From contig NZ_KK073765.1 in the NCBI RefSeq assembly GCF_000582685.1, forward strand, positions 14,687 through 78,686: a stretch of 64,000 nt of DNA. The letters run 5' to 3'. Both the position numbers and the translations under genes were made by a program. Under the pieces are notes generated by a model. That model worked only from the letters and a program-made list of their open reading frames with translations, ran no database searches and was not told the DNA's origin. This DNA comes from [Scytonema hofmanni] UTEX 2349. GTDB lineage: Bacteria > Cyanobacteriota > Cyanobacteriia > Cyanobacteriales > Nostocaceae. This document shows positions 7,490 to 15,935 of the stretch, piece after piece (position 1 is the first letter of the stretch; each line of letters starts with the position of its first letter).

Positions 7490-9326
7490 TTACCCCGACT
7501 CAATCAGCAACCTTTCATTCAGATCCAAGCGAAAAATACCGTAGGGATTTACATGACCCCAAATTAGAGGTGAAAGCGCTCGCAACTCGTCCACACCCAT
7601 CAACTTCATCCATTGCGGCTGCGACAAAACCTGCTGAATCATTAAAGTATTTATATATACTAATGATATCTGTAGTAAATGCAGAGATAACACAGCTAAT
7701 TCTTGGTCTGACAAGCGATTGGTGGCAATCTCTCCACCTTTGCCGTAAAAAATAAAGCCATTAGCGCCGTTCCAATTCTCCACCACGTTTAGCCCAGCAT
7801 TTATCTCTTGTCGCAGTTCAACTGAATGTAAGTATTTACACAAAAAGATAGTTTTTACAGCCTTACCCAATTCCGCCAAGGCTTGATAAGTAGGGTGTAA
7901 TAAATTACCTCTAGTAAAGCGTTTCAAAATAGCTTCAGTCTCCGCCATACCCAAACGCAGAGCAGTAGCATACTTTACCATTTGGTCGTATTGTTGGCGA
8001 ATCAAATCCCAATTTATTGCACGAGTTAAAATCGGTTGTAAGTTTGGATAAGCATCATTATTTCCAATGGACGGGCGGTATAATTTCTGAACATTGATAC
8101 GTTTGAGACGCGGCATTAACTGAAAACCAAGTAAATGACAGAAGGCAAAAGCAACTTCATTTTGCCCGTGACTATCCACATAATTCTTCTCTACCTTCAT
8201 CTCGGTGCAATGGCGTAATAATCCTTCTATCATTGCCGCCACCTCAGAGGAAGAACAAGTTTTTAACTGCGAATAAATACAAACAGAATTCTTTTCAACA
8301 TGCCAATAAATCATTACACCCCGTCCACCGTAACGGATGTGCCACTCAGTCATTAAATTTTGGTCCCAAGCACCAAACTTTTTTGAGTCGGAAGCACAAG
8401 CGGTTGAACCTTCTCCCCAAATAACGGGATTTCTAGCATTGAAAATAGAAGAGTGCAACACAGCCAATAGCGTTACGTAACTGGTCTTTATGGACAAAAT
8501 GACGCTTTACATAGAGTAAATCCTGATAATTATCACCTTTAACTTCGTCGGATAAGCGTTTAACTCCTGCATTTGTTCCTAAACCATATAAACAAAGCAA
8601 TAAGCGTTTCTGTAAAGTACAAGAACCTAATACTTCTCGCGTTGAGACACTTTTAAAATGTTGACTAAAATTGATTCTCAAATCAGTCTCTTTCAAAATA
8701 TCTAAGAGACTAGTCATACGCCAACGATTAGTAATTTCCGCTTTTAATCGCGTCAAATTGGCAGGTTCATCTTGTGCAATTAAAGGAGAAACGGTAATTC
8801 GATTTTTACCCGTTTTTTTAACCTTGACAAAGTTATTTTTAGGTAGACCTTTATCTAATAAATTTAATGATTCATGCATTTGTTGCTGTAAATCAGCAAT
8901 AAATACTTCCACATCAGACGGTTGCTTCAAAGCTTGGAAATATTCTAACCTTTGTGCATCAAAATCCACAGGTAAATCTTCTTCGGGATTTCTGTAACGA
9001 TTGGCTCCTACAACCCATATTTCCTTGCATCTGAGCTTTTCTCTCAAAGCTTGAAGTACACTTAATTCATAATTGATGCGGTTTACTTTAATTTCACCCT
9101 CGGAATTATTTTCTAATATAATTTCTTGCCAACCACTCCGCAGTACACCTTCGATGGGTATATCTTCTCCAGCATCGTAGTAGCTTTGTTTGCTATCGGC
9201 ATACTTTTTAAGTAATTCTAAAGCTTGAATAACTGGACGATGAACCTCATTATTGGAACGAAATTCTAATTGTTTTAAAATCAACGGTAAAATTCGACGA
9301 TAATGCCCACTATAAGAAGACCGCAT
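7490..9326 (-). pseudogene. tnpA: Tn3-family transposase (TnpA), frameshifted, N-terminus lost
   Basis: Two overlapping minus-strand frames (8433-9326 and 7490-8497) together give about 620 residues of a Tn3-type transposase. Full proteins have about 980-1000, so roughly 370 N-terminal residues are missing. The 3' part is typical (KVEKNYVDSHGQNEVAFAF, LVVENWNGANGFIFYGKGG-like, LSLHLLQISLVYINTLMIQ, NPYGIFRLDLNERL). The frame breaks at about 8440-8497. The 5' side ends where an ISAs1-type element begins, which probably removed the start. It cannot make an active transposase. Confidence 0.85.
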
Positions 9327-9340
9327 AACTGTATATACTC

Positions 9341-10478
9341 CAGGGCTATTTCATTCTAAAAACTTGCTTGAGTGTGTCTAACCCAAATGAACATAATCGT
9401 TGAGCTTGTGCCATATTTTCAAACATTTGGTTTCGATATAAATTAAGAGTAAAATTACGAGCAATAGCAAAAATTTGAGGTAAAGGTTTAGTACGGATTC
9501 GAGAAGCATCTTCTCCTTGGGTTACATCTCGAATATAATGGACTTTATTTTCAACACCCCAATATCCCCGAATGCGATCGCCAAATTCTTGTGCCGTTAT
9601 ACTTAAGGAAGATATGTAATAGCGTGTCTCACTTTTGACTTTAATATGATTATGCCTGATAGTCTGACGTTCCGATTGGACTCGAATTAAAGTTTTCAGA
9701 CCAGGCCAAAACCTTATATCATTTATTGTTTGACAGACACTAACGCTACGTTTCTCTATTCGACCATGACCTTTATTTATCTGGGAGACAGTAAATTCAG
9801 CTAGAAAATTTGTTTTAACTTCTTGAAACAGACCTGGTTGATTGCCTTTAAGAGCAGCAATATAATCATTGCCAGTTTCGATAATCAATTCACAAGTTTT
9901 TTTTGGGTATTAATGGCATCAAAAGCGAAAACTACACCTTTGAGTGCCAGTTTCTCAATCAAAATCGGTAGAGCTTTAATTTCATTAGTTTTGGCATCAA
10001 CTTCACAAGGTTCTAAAATTAAGCCCCGCTCGACGATATAGGTGCTGACTAACATAATTGCTGGGTGAGAGTCGGAATTTGGATTATCTTCTTCGAGTTG
10101 ATATGAACCTTTAAGGACTTTGCCATCCAACCCAATGGTTTCTCCATAGATTGGTTGTACATTAAAGAACTTGGCAAGACACACTCCATACTGTTCATAA
10201 TCTATGTGCAACAAGGCACGACGCAAGGTGCTATAAGAAGGTAGTCTATTTTTTTCTGGCTTTAACAGCTCTATTAATTGCTGCCGGTAGCTGACAATCC
10301 AATCTCCTATTGCTAAAAATCCTTTATTTCCGGCCGCGATCGCCAGGGTAAACAAGGCTAGACACAATGGCAGAGTATGACGTTGCCCAGCACGGCGACG
10401 GGGGTCTTGAAGCTCTAGAAAAGCTTCGATAATTGCTGCTTGACTCATGGTAATAGATACATTCCATTTTTAGTGCTG
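9341..10478 (-). mobile_element. ISAs1-family insertion sequence
   Basis: About 1.14 kb around a split ISAs1-type transposase. Likely ends are CAGGGCTATTTC at 9341 and, on the other strand, CAGCACTAAAAA ending at 10478; they match only partly, and I see no target-site duplication. Its left edge cuts the Tn3 transposase and its right edge lies about 20 bp from the Tn7-like element, so part of the neighbourhood was probably lost by later deletion. Confidence 0.6.
9346..10448 (-). pseudogene. ISAs1-family transposase split by a frameshift at an A8 run
   Basis: The upstream part (9885-10448) holds the N-terminal ISAs1 signature (LELQDPRRRAGQRHTLPL, then GNKGFLAIGDWI, then GLDGKVLKGS). The downstream part (9346-9888) continues with LIIETGNDYIAALKGNQPG, then RGYWGVENKVHYIRDVTQGEDASR and the C-terminus. 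The frames join at a run of eight A on the coding strand (T8 at 9897-9904): a -1 shift restores QKKTCELIIETGNDY. It is therefore either a one-base indel or a site of polymerase or ribosome slippage that still gives some full-length product. Confidence 0.8.
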
Positions 10479-10500
10479 CATTTTACCATACAACTTTTAC

Positions 10501-10524
10501 TGTCGGTGGAAGGATAATATTGCC
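10501..10524 (+). repeat. Left terminal inverted repeat of the Tn7-like element
   Basis: Starts TGTCGGTGGAAGGATAATAT and is a perfect reverse complement of 14949-14972 over 24 bp. It contains the first copy of the TGGAA-N2-ATAATA-N-TGCC unit that recurs inside the left end. Confidence 0.9.
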
Positions 10525-10660
10525 AAAAATGGAACCATAATATTGCCACGACAAAGCTCAAAACGTTTATTCTGCCATTAATCACTGATGCCAAAAATTT
10601 GGCAATTGGAATGATAATAGTGCCGAAAACTCAAAATGGAACAATAAGCGTGCCAAAATT
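10506..10660 (+). repeat. Four putative TnsB-binding repeats in the left end
   Basis: Four direct copies of TGGAA-N2-ATAATA-N-TGCC lie at about 10506-10528, 10530-10550, 10606-10630 and 10635-10658; the last is degenerate (ACAATAAGCGTGCC). The array matches the asymmetric TnsB sites of Tn7-like ends. Related units (TGGAAGCATAAGCTTGCC and a weaker one) lie at about 14912-14946 inside the right end. The rest of 10661-10846 holds no gene I can support. Confidence 0.7.
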
Positions 10661-10846
10661 GTTAAATTAGATGACTCGTTCAAAACGCTTTTGTAGCTAG
10701 AGGTACAATTAATAACACATCAGATCCCGTGCAATGGCTTGAGTAATAATCGGTTACTGTTTCTCCCAATTAATTAGTGTTTGCTACTTCTTACGTGCCA
10801 TTGTTATAGACTGTATGTCTAACTCAAGTTTCAGGGAGTAAGAAAA

Positions 10847-11626
10847 ATGCTCACCGATTACGAGTTTAAAAAATGGTGTAGCGACCAAAAATTATCAAAA
10901 TTATCAATCTCAACTCTTACGGATATTCGTTCTAGTGAGCCAACGCGACGAGTAGGGGGTGGAAGAAAGAATGTTTCAGGTTTTTATCCCAGCAAAAAGA
11001 ATCAAAAAAGCATTCAATTTGAGTCTCATAAAGTCGAGCTTCCCTTTATATATGAACTAGAGCATGATGAGTCGGTTCTGGAATATTACGACCAACCTCC
11101 GGCATTTAAAATAAATTACCAGTCCAAGTCGGGACGAAATCTTGGATTTTTCTACACCCCGGACTTTTTCGTTATCAGAGCTTCGAGCGCTGGGTGGGTA
11201 GAGTGTAAAACAGAAAAAGAATTACAAAAGTTGCTTGTCAAACAGCCTCATCGTTACAGCTTTAATAGTGATGGTTATTGGTTCTCACCACCCGCTTTAT
11301 CGTATGCCGCTCAATTTGGATTTGATTTTCAAATTTTTTCAGATGCTAAAATTAATTGGATTTTATACCGCAATCTAACCTTTTTAGAAGATTATTATCG
11401 TGCTATTGATGAATCCAAAAATCTGAGGAATAGGTCAGACGAGTTAATTGAAAATCTTGTTCGCGCTCAACCAGGAATAACTCTGAATCAATTGCTTGAC
11501 AATAAGTTAGGAATTAGCGCCGACTCGATTTATTTTTTAATTGCTAGTGAGCAGATTTATATAGATTTAGGGGCGTGCTTACTAGTTGAGCCAGAACAAT
11601 GCCAAAACACGGAGATAGGTCTTTAG
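10847..11626 (+). CDS. tnsA: TnsA-like endonuclease of the Tn7-like element
   Basis: A 259-residue protein. The nuclease core is recognisable: an early acidic residue in ELEHDESVLEYYDQPPAF, then Asp in FFYTPDFFV, then Glu and Lys in GWVECKTEKEL, giving the restriction-enzyme-like E/D/ExK arrangement of TnsA. The C-terminal 90 residues form a helical domain. TnsA nicks the 5' ends of the transposon during cut-and-paste. Its length is normal, and the stop overlaps the next frame by 28 bp. It looks intact, unlike TnsB and TnsC. Confidence 0.8.
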   Translation: MLTDYEFKKWCSDQKLSKLSISTLTDIRSSEPTRRVGGGRKNVSGFYPSKKNQKSIQFESHKVELPFIYELEHDESVLEYYDQPPAFKINYQSKSGRNLGFFYTPDFFVIRASSAGWVECKTEKELQKLLVKQPHRYSFNSDGYWFSPPALSYAAQFGFDFQIFSDAKINWILYRNLTFLEDYYRAIDESKNLRNRSDELIENLVRAQPGITLNQLLDNKLGISADSIYFLIASEQIYIDLGACLLVEPEQCQNTEIGL

Positions 11627-12561
11627 AGGTTTGTCATATTGACCACACAAAATTGGACATAGAGCTACGATGTTCACATACAGACCAAGTACTTGGCAGA
11701 CCTTGGGCTACATTTCTGGTAGACGCTTACAGCAGAAGAATATTAGCAGTTTATTTAACTTTTGACCCTCCGAGTTACCGCAGTTGCATGATGGTACTGC
11801 GGATTTGTGTAATGCGCTACTCACGTTTGCCCCAAATCATAGTCACAGACAACGGTAAAGAATTCCACAGTACCTACTTCGAGAGCTTGTTAGCTCTGTT
11901 TGAATGCACGCTCAAACACCGTCCCCCTGCTGCATCCCGATTTAGTGGAGTTTGCGAGCGTTTATTTGGAACAGCTAACACTCAATTTGTTTATAACTTA
12001 GCTGGTAACACGCAGATTACCAAAAAAGTCAGGTTGATGACCAAAACAGTCAACCCTAAAAATCTAGCAATTTGGACTCTTGGGTTATTGTATCTGTATC
12101 TTTGCGAATGGGCTTACTCAGAATATGACACAACAGAACATCCAGCTTTAGGGATGTCTCCTTCTGACGCATTTAATCAAGGTATAGCAAAGTATGGATT
12201 AAGAACTCACCGACTAATACCCTGGGACGAAAACTTGAGAATTTTAACTTTACCAACAACACAATCACAGAAAGTAAAAGTTCACCCAGTCCAAGGGATA
12301 CAAATTCGAGGAATTCATTACTGGAATTCGGCTTTCCGCGACCCTAGTATTCACAAAACGTATGTGGCAATAAGATACGACCCATTTGATATTGGGATTG
12401 CTTATGCCTATGTTCGTGGTCAGTGGATTGAATGTATTAGCGAATATTATGCAGCTTTTAAAGGGCGTTCAGAAAAAGAGATTTGGCTGGCAACAACTGA
12501 GTTGCAAAAACGTAAAACCAATCATCATCAAGAATTTAAAGTTCGAGCCAAAAGTCATTGA
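11599..12561 (+). CDS. tnsB: TnsB-like DDE transposase lacking its N-terminal domains
   Basis: A 320-residue protein that starts almost directly at the integrase core. The three catalytic residues are present: Asp in HIDHTKLDI, Asp in IVTDNGKEFHS, and Glu in FSGVCERLFG. The C-terminal mu-type beta-barrel region follows. Normal TnsB proteins have 550-700 residues with several helix-turn-helix domains before the core, so 200 or more N-terminal residues are missing. The probable deletion junction is near 11590, where the TnsA end and the TnsB core overlap. Without those domains it should not bind the end repeats, unless another protein helps. Confidence 0.78.
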   Translation: MPKHGDRSLEVCHIDHTKLDIELRCSHTDQVLGRPWATFLVDAYSRRILAVYLTFDPPSYRSCMMVLRICVMRYSRLPQIIVTDNGKEFHSTYFESLLALFECTLKHRPPAASRFSGVCERLFGTANTQFVYNLAGNTQITKKVRLMTKTVNPKNLAIWTLGLLYLYLCEWAYSEYDTTEHPALGMSPSDAFNQGIAKYGLRTHRLIPWDENLRILTLPTTQSQKVKVHPVQGIQIRGIHYWNSAFRDPSIHKTYVAIRYDPFDIGIAYAYVRGQWIECISEYYAAFKGRSEKEIWLATTELQKRKTNHHQEFKVRAKSH

Positions 12562-13285
12562 AACTGATTTAGGATGGGCATTAGAGCAAGCTCTTAAACA
12601 TCGTAAACCCAAAATATTTTTTATTGATGAAGCTCATCATATGCTAATGGTAGCTTCTGGGCGCAAGCTAACAGATTTACCTGAAGCTATAAAGTCCTTA
12701 GCTAACAGAACTGAAGTTGTGCATGGGTTAGTAGGTACATACGAATTGTTGACCTTACATGATGTTGGCGACCAGTTAAGCCGACGTAGTGTTTACTTAC
12801 ACTTTCCCCGTTACCATGCTGATGTAGAGCAAGACAGAGAAGTATTCCAAAGTGTGGTTTGGGGTTTTCAACTTCATATGCCTTTACAGCAAGAGCCTGA
12901 TTTAGTATCACATTGGGATTACTGTTACGAGCGAAGTTTGGGTTGTGTAGGAATTCTTAAAAACTGGTTTCAGAATGCATTGTTCGATGCAATTAACGAA
13001 GGAACTGACTCTGTTGGGCTTAAACATCTAGAGCGTCGCGCCTTATCCGTTGCCCAATGCCGGAACATCCTCAAAAAAATTAAAGAAGGTGAAAATAATC
13101 AGGCACAAATTGAGGCAGAAGTTCAGCAACTGCGTGCGGAATTGGGCTTACCAATTTCCAAGGTGTCAATTGATAATCACATTAAACAAGTTCAGACTCA
13201 ACCACAACAGGGCAACTCAACTAAAAAGAAAGTGCATTCTAAAGTCGGACAACCCAAACCGAAGCGTCGTCAAGTAGGAAGCTGA
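12545..13285 (+). pseudogene. tnsC: TnsC-like AAA+ ATPase lacking Walker A
   Basis: Homology begins near 12545 (KVIETDLGWALEQALKHRKP), inside the end of tnsB. Walker B is clear (KIFFIDEAHHML), as are sensor 1 (VHGLVGTYEL) and an arginine-finger region (LSRRSVYLHFPRY). The C-terminal tail is basic (KKKVHSKVGQPKPKRRQ). No GxxGxGKS occurs, so the first 100 or so residues, including the ATP-binding P-loop, are gone and no good start codon remains in frame. The frame continues upstream to 12386, but that stretch only shadows tnsB. TnsC normally links target choice to TnsB; this one should not bind ATP. Confidence 0.72.
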
Positions 13286-13290
13286 ATAAT

Positions 13291-14862
13291 ATGCCCACAC
13301 TAACCTTAAAACTTTACCCATCTTGGAATACGCAAAAACCTCCGATTCCACCAAGAAGCCGTTTGTATAATTTAGAACCAATTGGCATAGGAACTCATTA
13401 TGTAGAAAGTTTAACTGGTTATGTCATTCGACTCGCTGAACAACATTGCATTACTACTAGGCAATTACTCCTAAATGAAATTGCCCCACTTATGGGTAGA
13501 GAAAGAAAATTATCAAACTCAAGAAATGAAAGTATCAGCAAAATTCTTGGAGTTAATAGAGATAGAACAGCAACTAATGGAACGGGCTTAACAGCAGCTA
13601 ATTTAGTACATGCAATGTCCGCCCTGACGAAACGAACAGACTTACACTTTCTTACCCTCAGACCTTGGGTAAAAGTGCTTTCTAAAAGGGGTTTACTTCG
13701 CCACGAGCGTGCTTGGTGTCCTTTTTGCTACCAAGAATGGCGTGATACTAACAAAAGTATTTATGAGCCACTTCTTTGGTGCATTAATATAGTTGATATT
13801 TGTTCAATCCATCACCACCCTTTTTTATCTGTGTGTCCTCATTGCTTGGCTAAACAGCTTGTACTTTCTGGTGATTCCCAGACCGGACACTGTAATAAAT
13901 GCGGTAAATGGCTGGGAAGTTCTCAATATAAAAGTGGTGGAGTAAGCAAAATGAACTCATCGGATGAAATTGCTTGGCAACTTCATGTGAATCACGAATT
14001 GGGAGACTTAATCGCAGCTGCACCCACTATAAAATCTCCTCTTAATTCAAATCGGATTAGTAATACAATTTCTAATTTTATTAATCAAGTATTTCAATCA
14101 AATCAAGCTGCTTTATCTCGTGCCATCTCAGTAAATGAAGCAACAATCGGTTCATGGTGCAAAGGAAAAGTAATACCTCAAATCGATAAAGTTTTACTAC
14201 TGAGCCATCAGATGAGAATCAAACTGCTAGATTTTTTGACAACAGATGTTTTAGTTTTTGATAATATTACTTGTGGCTCGTTAACAACTCAGGCTGATAA
14301 ACCAAGAAAAGCTTATAAAAGAATAAATTCAGAGAGAAAACAAGTTTTAAATATAGTTCTTCAAGAAGTAACTAATGAATACCCACCACCTTCTTTAGAA
14401 GATGTTGCGCTTCGTCTAAAATATCGTCCTCTTTTTTTACAGAATCATTTTCCTTCCTTATGTCAAATAATTAGAGTTAGACATGCTGATTATAAAAGCG
14501 TGAGTAAACAGCAAAAAATTCAACCTGTTCTCGAACTAGCGCTTCAGGAATTTCCACCTCCATCATTTCAAGAAATTTCCCGACGATTAGGCTACAAAAA
14601 TAACAGCTATTTATACAGATATTTTCCTGAACTTTCTCGTTCTATCTCCAAACGTTACAAAGAATACAATAAGGCAATTGGTGAAGAAAAAAGAGAGCTT
14701 GTATGCCAAGAAATACAAAATGTTGCTCAATTGCTTCATTCACAAGGACAAAAACCTACACAACGTCGGGTTACTCAACTTCTTACCAAGCCCGGAGTGA
14801 TGCGTAATCTCTGGGTTCGGTCTTACTTACGTGAAGTTCAACAGTCTTTTGGCTATGATTAA
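13291..14862 (+). CDS. tniQ: TniQ/TnsD-family target-selection protein
   Basis: A 523-residue protein. The N-terminal TniQ domain has the usual LEPIGIGTHYVESLTGYVIRLAE pattern and two zinc-binding clusters (RAWCPFCYQEW; ICSIHHHPFLSVCPHC; GHCNKCGKWLG). The C-terminal 250 residues contain repeated helical units of the form PPPSLEDVALRLKY and PPPSFQEISRRLGYK, which look like tandem DNA-binding helix-turn-helix modules as in TnsD. It follows tnsC by 5 bp. The length suits a TnsD-like protein that picks a fixed attachment site, not a short CRISPR-coupled TniQ. It appears intact. Confidence 0.82.
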   Translation: MPTLTLKLYPSWNTQKPPIPPRSRLYNLEPIGIGTHYVESLTGYVIRLAEQHCITTRQLLLNEIAPLMGRERKLSNSRNESISKILGVNRDRTATNGTGLTAANLVHAMSALTKRTDLHFLTLRPWVKVLSKRGLLRHERAWCPFCYQEWRDTNKSIYEPLLWCINIVDICSIHHHPFLSVCPHCLAKQLVLSGDSQTGHCNKCGKWLGSSQYKSGGVSKMNSSDEIAWQLHVNHELGDLIAAAPTIKSPLNSNRISNTISNFINQVFQSNQAALSRAISVNEATIGSWCKGKVIPQIDKVLLLSHQMRIKLLDFLTTDVLVFDNITCGSLTTQADKPRKAYKRINSERKQVLNIVLQEVTNEYPPPSLEDVALRLKYRPLFLQNHFPSLCQIIRVRHADYKSVSKQQKIQPVLELALQEFPPPSFQEISRRLGYKNNSYLYRYFPELSRSISKRYKEYNKAIGEEKRELVCQEIQNVAQLLHSQGQKPTQRRVTQLLTKPGVMRNLWVRSYLREVQQSFGYD

Positions 14863-14948
14863 CACATGAAGCCACTGAGTACAACTTATGCTTAGGATTA
14901 GAAGCATAAATCTGCCAGTATGTACTGGAAGCATAAGCTTGCCAAAAC

Positions 14949-14972
14949 GGCAATATTATCCTTCCACCGACA
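14949..14972 (-). repeat. Right terminal inverted repeat of the Tn7-like element
   Basis: Ends with TATCCTTCCACCGACA and is the perfect 24-bp mate of 10501-10524. The following stretch to 15140 (atctcggctcaatcc onwards) holds no gene I can support; it is the presumed target flank. Confidence 0.9.
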
Positions 14973-15140
14973 ATCTCGGCTCAATCCCAAATAGCCCTGC
15001 GATGTTTGCAGTTCGCTACAGTTAGCGTTTCAAGAAGGTGAGACGTGATGGCTGAATTTTACAGGTAATAGTGATTTGGATGCCTTTATTCGATATGTAC
15101 TCATTATTATGCTGCTGTATTAGCTTTCGCTATCGACAGA

Positions 15141-15827
15141 CTATTCTTGTCTTAATCTCTGTAGCTTCAGCATCGTAATACATATCATCAACCACAAAAA
15201 TCCAACACCATATCCTGCAATTACATCTGTGGGCCAATGGACACCTAAATATAGCCGACTAACACCAATTGCCACTACTAAAATAACTGCTAAAACATAG
15301 ATTAACCGCGAAAATTGAGGATAATGAGTAGCTAGTATATAGGCAATAAAACCATACATTACCATAGAGCCTAGTGCATGACCGCTAGGAAAACTGAAAG
15401 ACTTTTCAGAAATCAAAAGATTCCAAAGTTGTGGACGGGGTTTAGAGAAAAATAACTTTAAACCTGTATTTAAAATTAAGCCTCCTAAACAGGTAAGCAC
15501 AAAAATATATGTTTCTACTCGGTAACGTCGCCACCAAAGTATTCCTAAAGTAAATGCTGCGACTACTACTACTGTCTTTGGATTACCAAGATTCGTAATA
15601 AATAACATTAAATTATCAAGACTCGGATTGGCAAATTGATGTAGCCATAATAAGAAAGATGTATCAAATGCAAAAGCTTCTTTTTCCAGAACTTCTTCAG
15701 CAAGCTTGGCGACAATAAACAAAATTAGCAGACAAACAGTAAGTCCAACTAAACCAATCGTGGCAATTAAAGGAGCTAAACGAGGATATATATGGCGTAA
15801 CCAAAAGGTAGAAATTTTTCGTATCAT
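15141..15827 (-). CDS. PAP2-family membrane phosphatase
   Basis: A 228-residue membrane protein with about six helices. All three acid-phosphatase motifs are present: K-x6-RP in KLFFSKPRP, PSGH in SFPSGHALGS, and SR-x5-H-x3-D in SRLYLGVHWPTD. Such enzymes remove phosphate from lipid pyrophosphates (undecaprenyl-PP) or phosphatidic acid at the outer face of the membrane. It lies next to lysyl-lipid genes, and a perfect element-2 promoter starts 31 bp before the ATG, so it probably belongs to an envelope-stress regulon. Confidence 0.88.
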   Translation of the reverse strand: MIRKISTFWLRHIYPRLAPLIATIGLVGLTVCLLILFIVAKLAEEVLEKEAFAFDTSFLLWLHQFANPSLDNLMLFITNLGNPKTVVVVAAFTLGILWWRRYRVETYIFVLTCLGGLILNTGLKLFFSKPRPQLWNLLISEKSFSFPSGHALGSMVMYGFIAYILATHYPQFSRLIYVLAVILVVAIGVSRLYLGVHWPTDVIAGYGVGFLWLMICITMLKLQRLRQE

Positions 15828-15858
15828 TGAGTTATATCTAAATCTGTTATGGACTTAT

Positions 15859-15892
15859 AGCTTACAGAACAATAGTTAAGAACTTGAAAAGA
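15859..15892 (-). promoter_or_regulatory. Element 2 promoter, PAP2 gene
   Basis: Coding strand reads TCTTTTC-AAGT-TCTTAAC, 10 bp, then TAAGCT as a -10. One mismatch to the first half-site consensus TCTTTCC. The -10 lies 31 bp before the ATG at 15827, giving a short leader. Confidence 0.75.
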
Positions 15893-15935
15893 CATTTTGA
15901 ATCAAAAATTGAGTTATTTTACTCAAACTAGGCTC

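Larger units (their letters stand above)
10501..14972 (+). mobile_element. Compact Tn7-like transposon (tnsA, tnsB, tnsC, tniQ), no cargo
   Basis: The element is bounded by perfect 24-bp inverted repeats that begin TGT and end ACA, as Tn7-like ends do (10501-10524 and 14949-14972). Inside are four plus-strand genes in canonical tnsA-tnsB-tnsC-tniQ order. Only 86 bp separates the tniQ stop from the right repeat, so there is no cargo and no CRISPR array. TnsB lacks its N-terminal DNA-binding domains and TnsC lacks the Walker A half, which argues for an internally deleted element. The flanking 5-mers (tttac and atctc) do not match, so no target duplication is visible. Confidence 0.85.

Noticed and set aside
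12386..12544. N-terminal extension of the TnsC frame (MILGLLMPMFVVSG...)
   Set aside because: It overlaps the well-supported TnsB C-terminus in another frame and has no TnsC similarity, so it is a shadow and not a new N-terminus.
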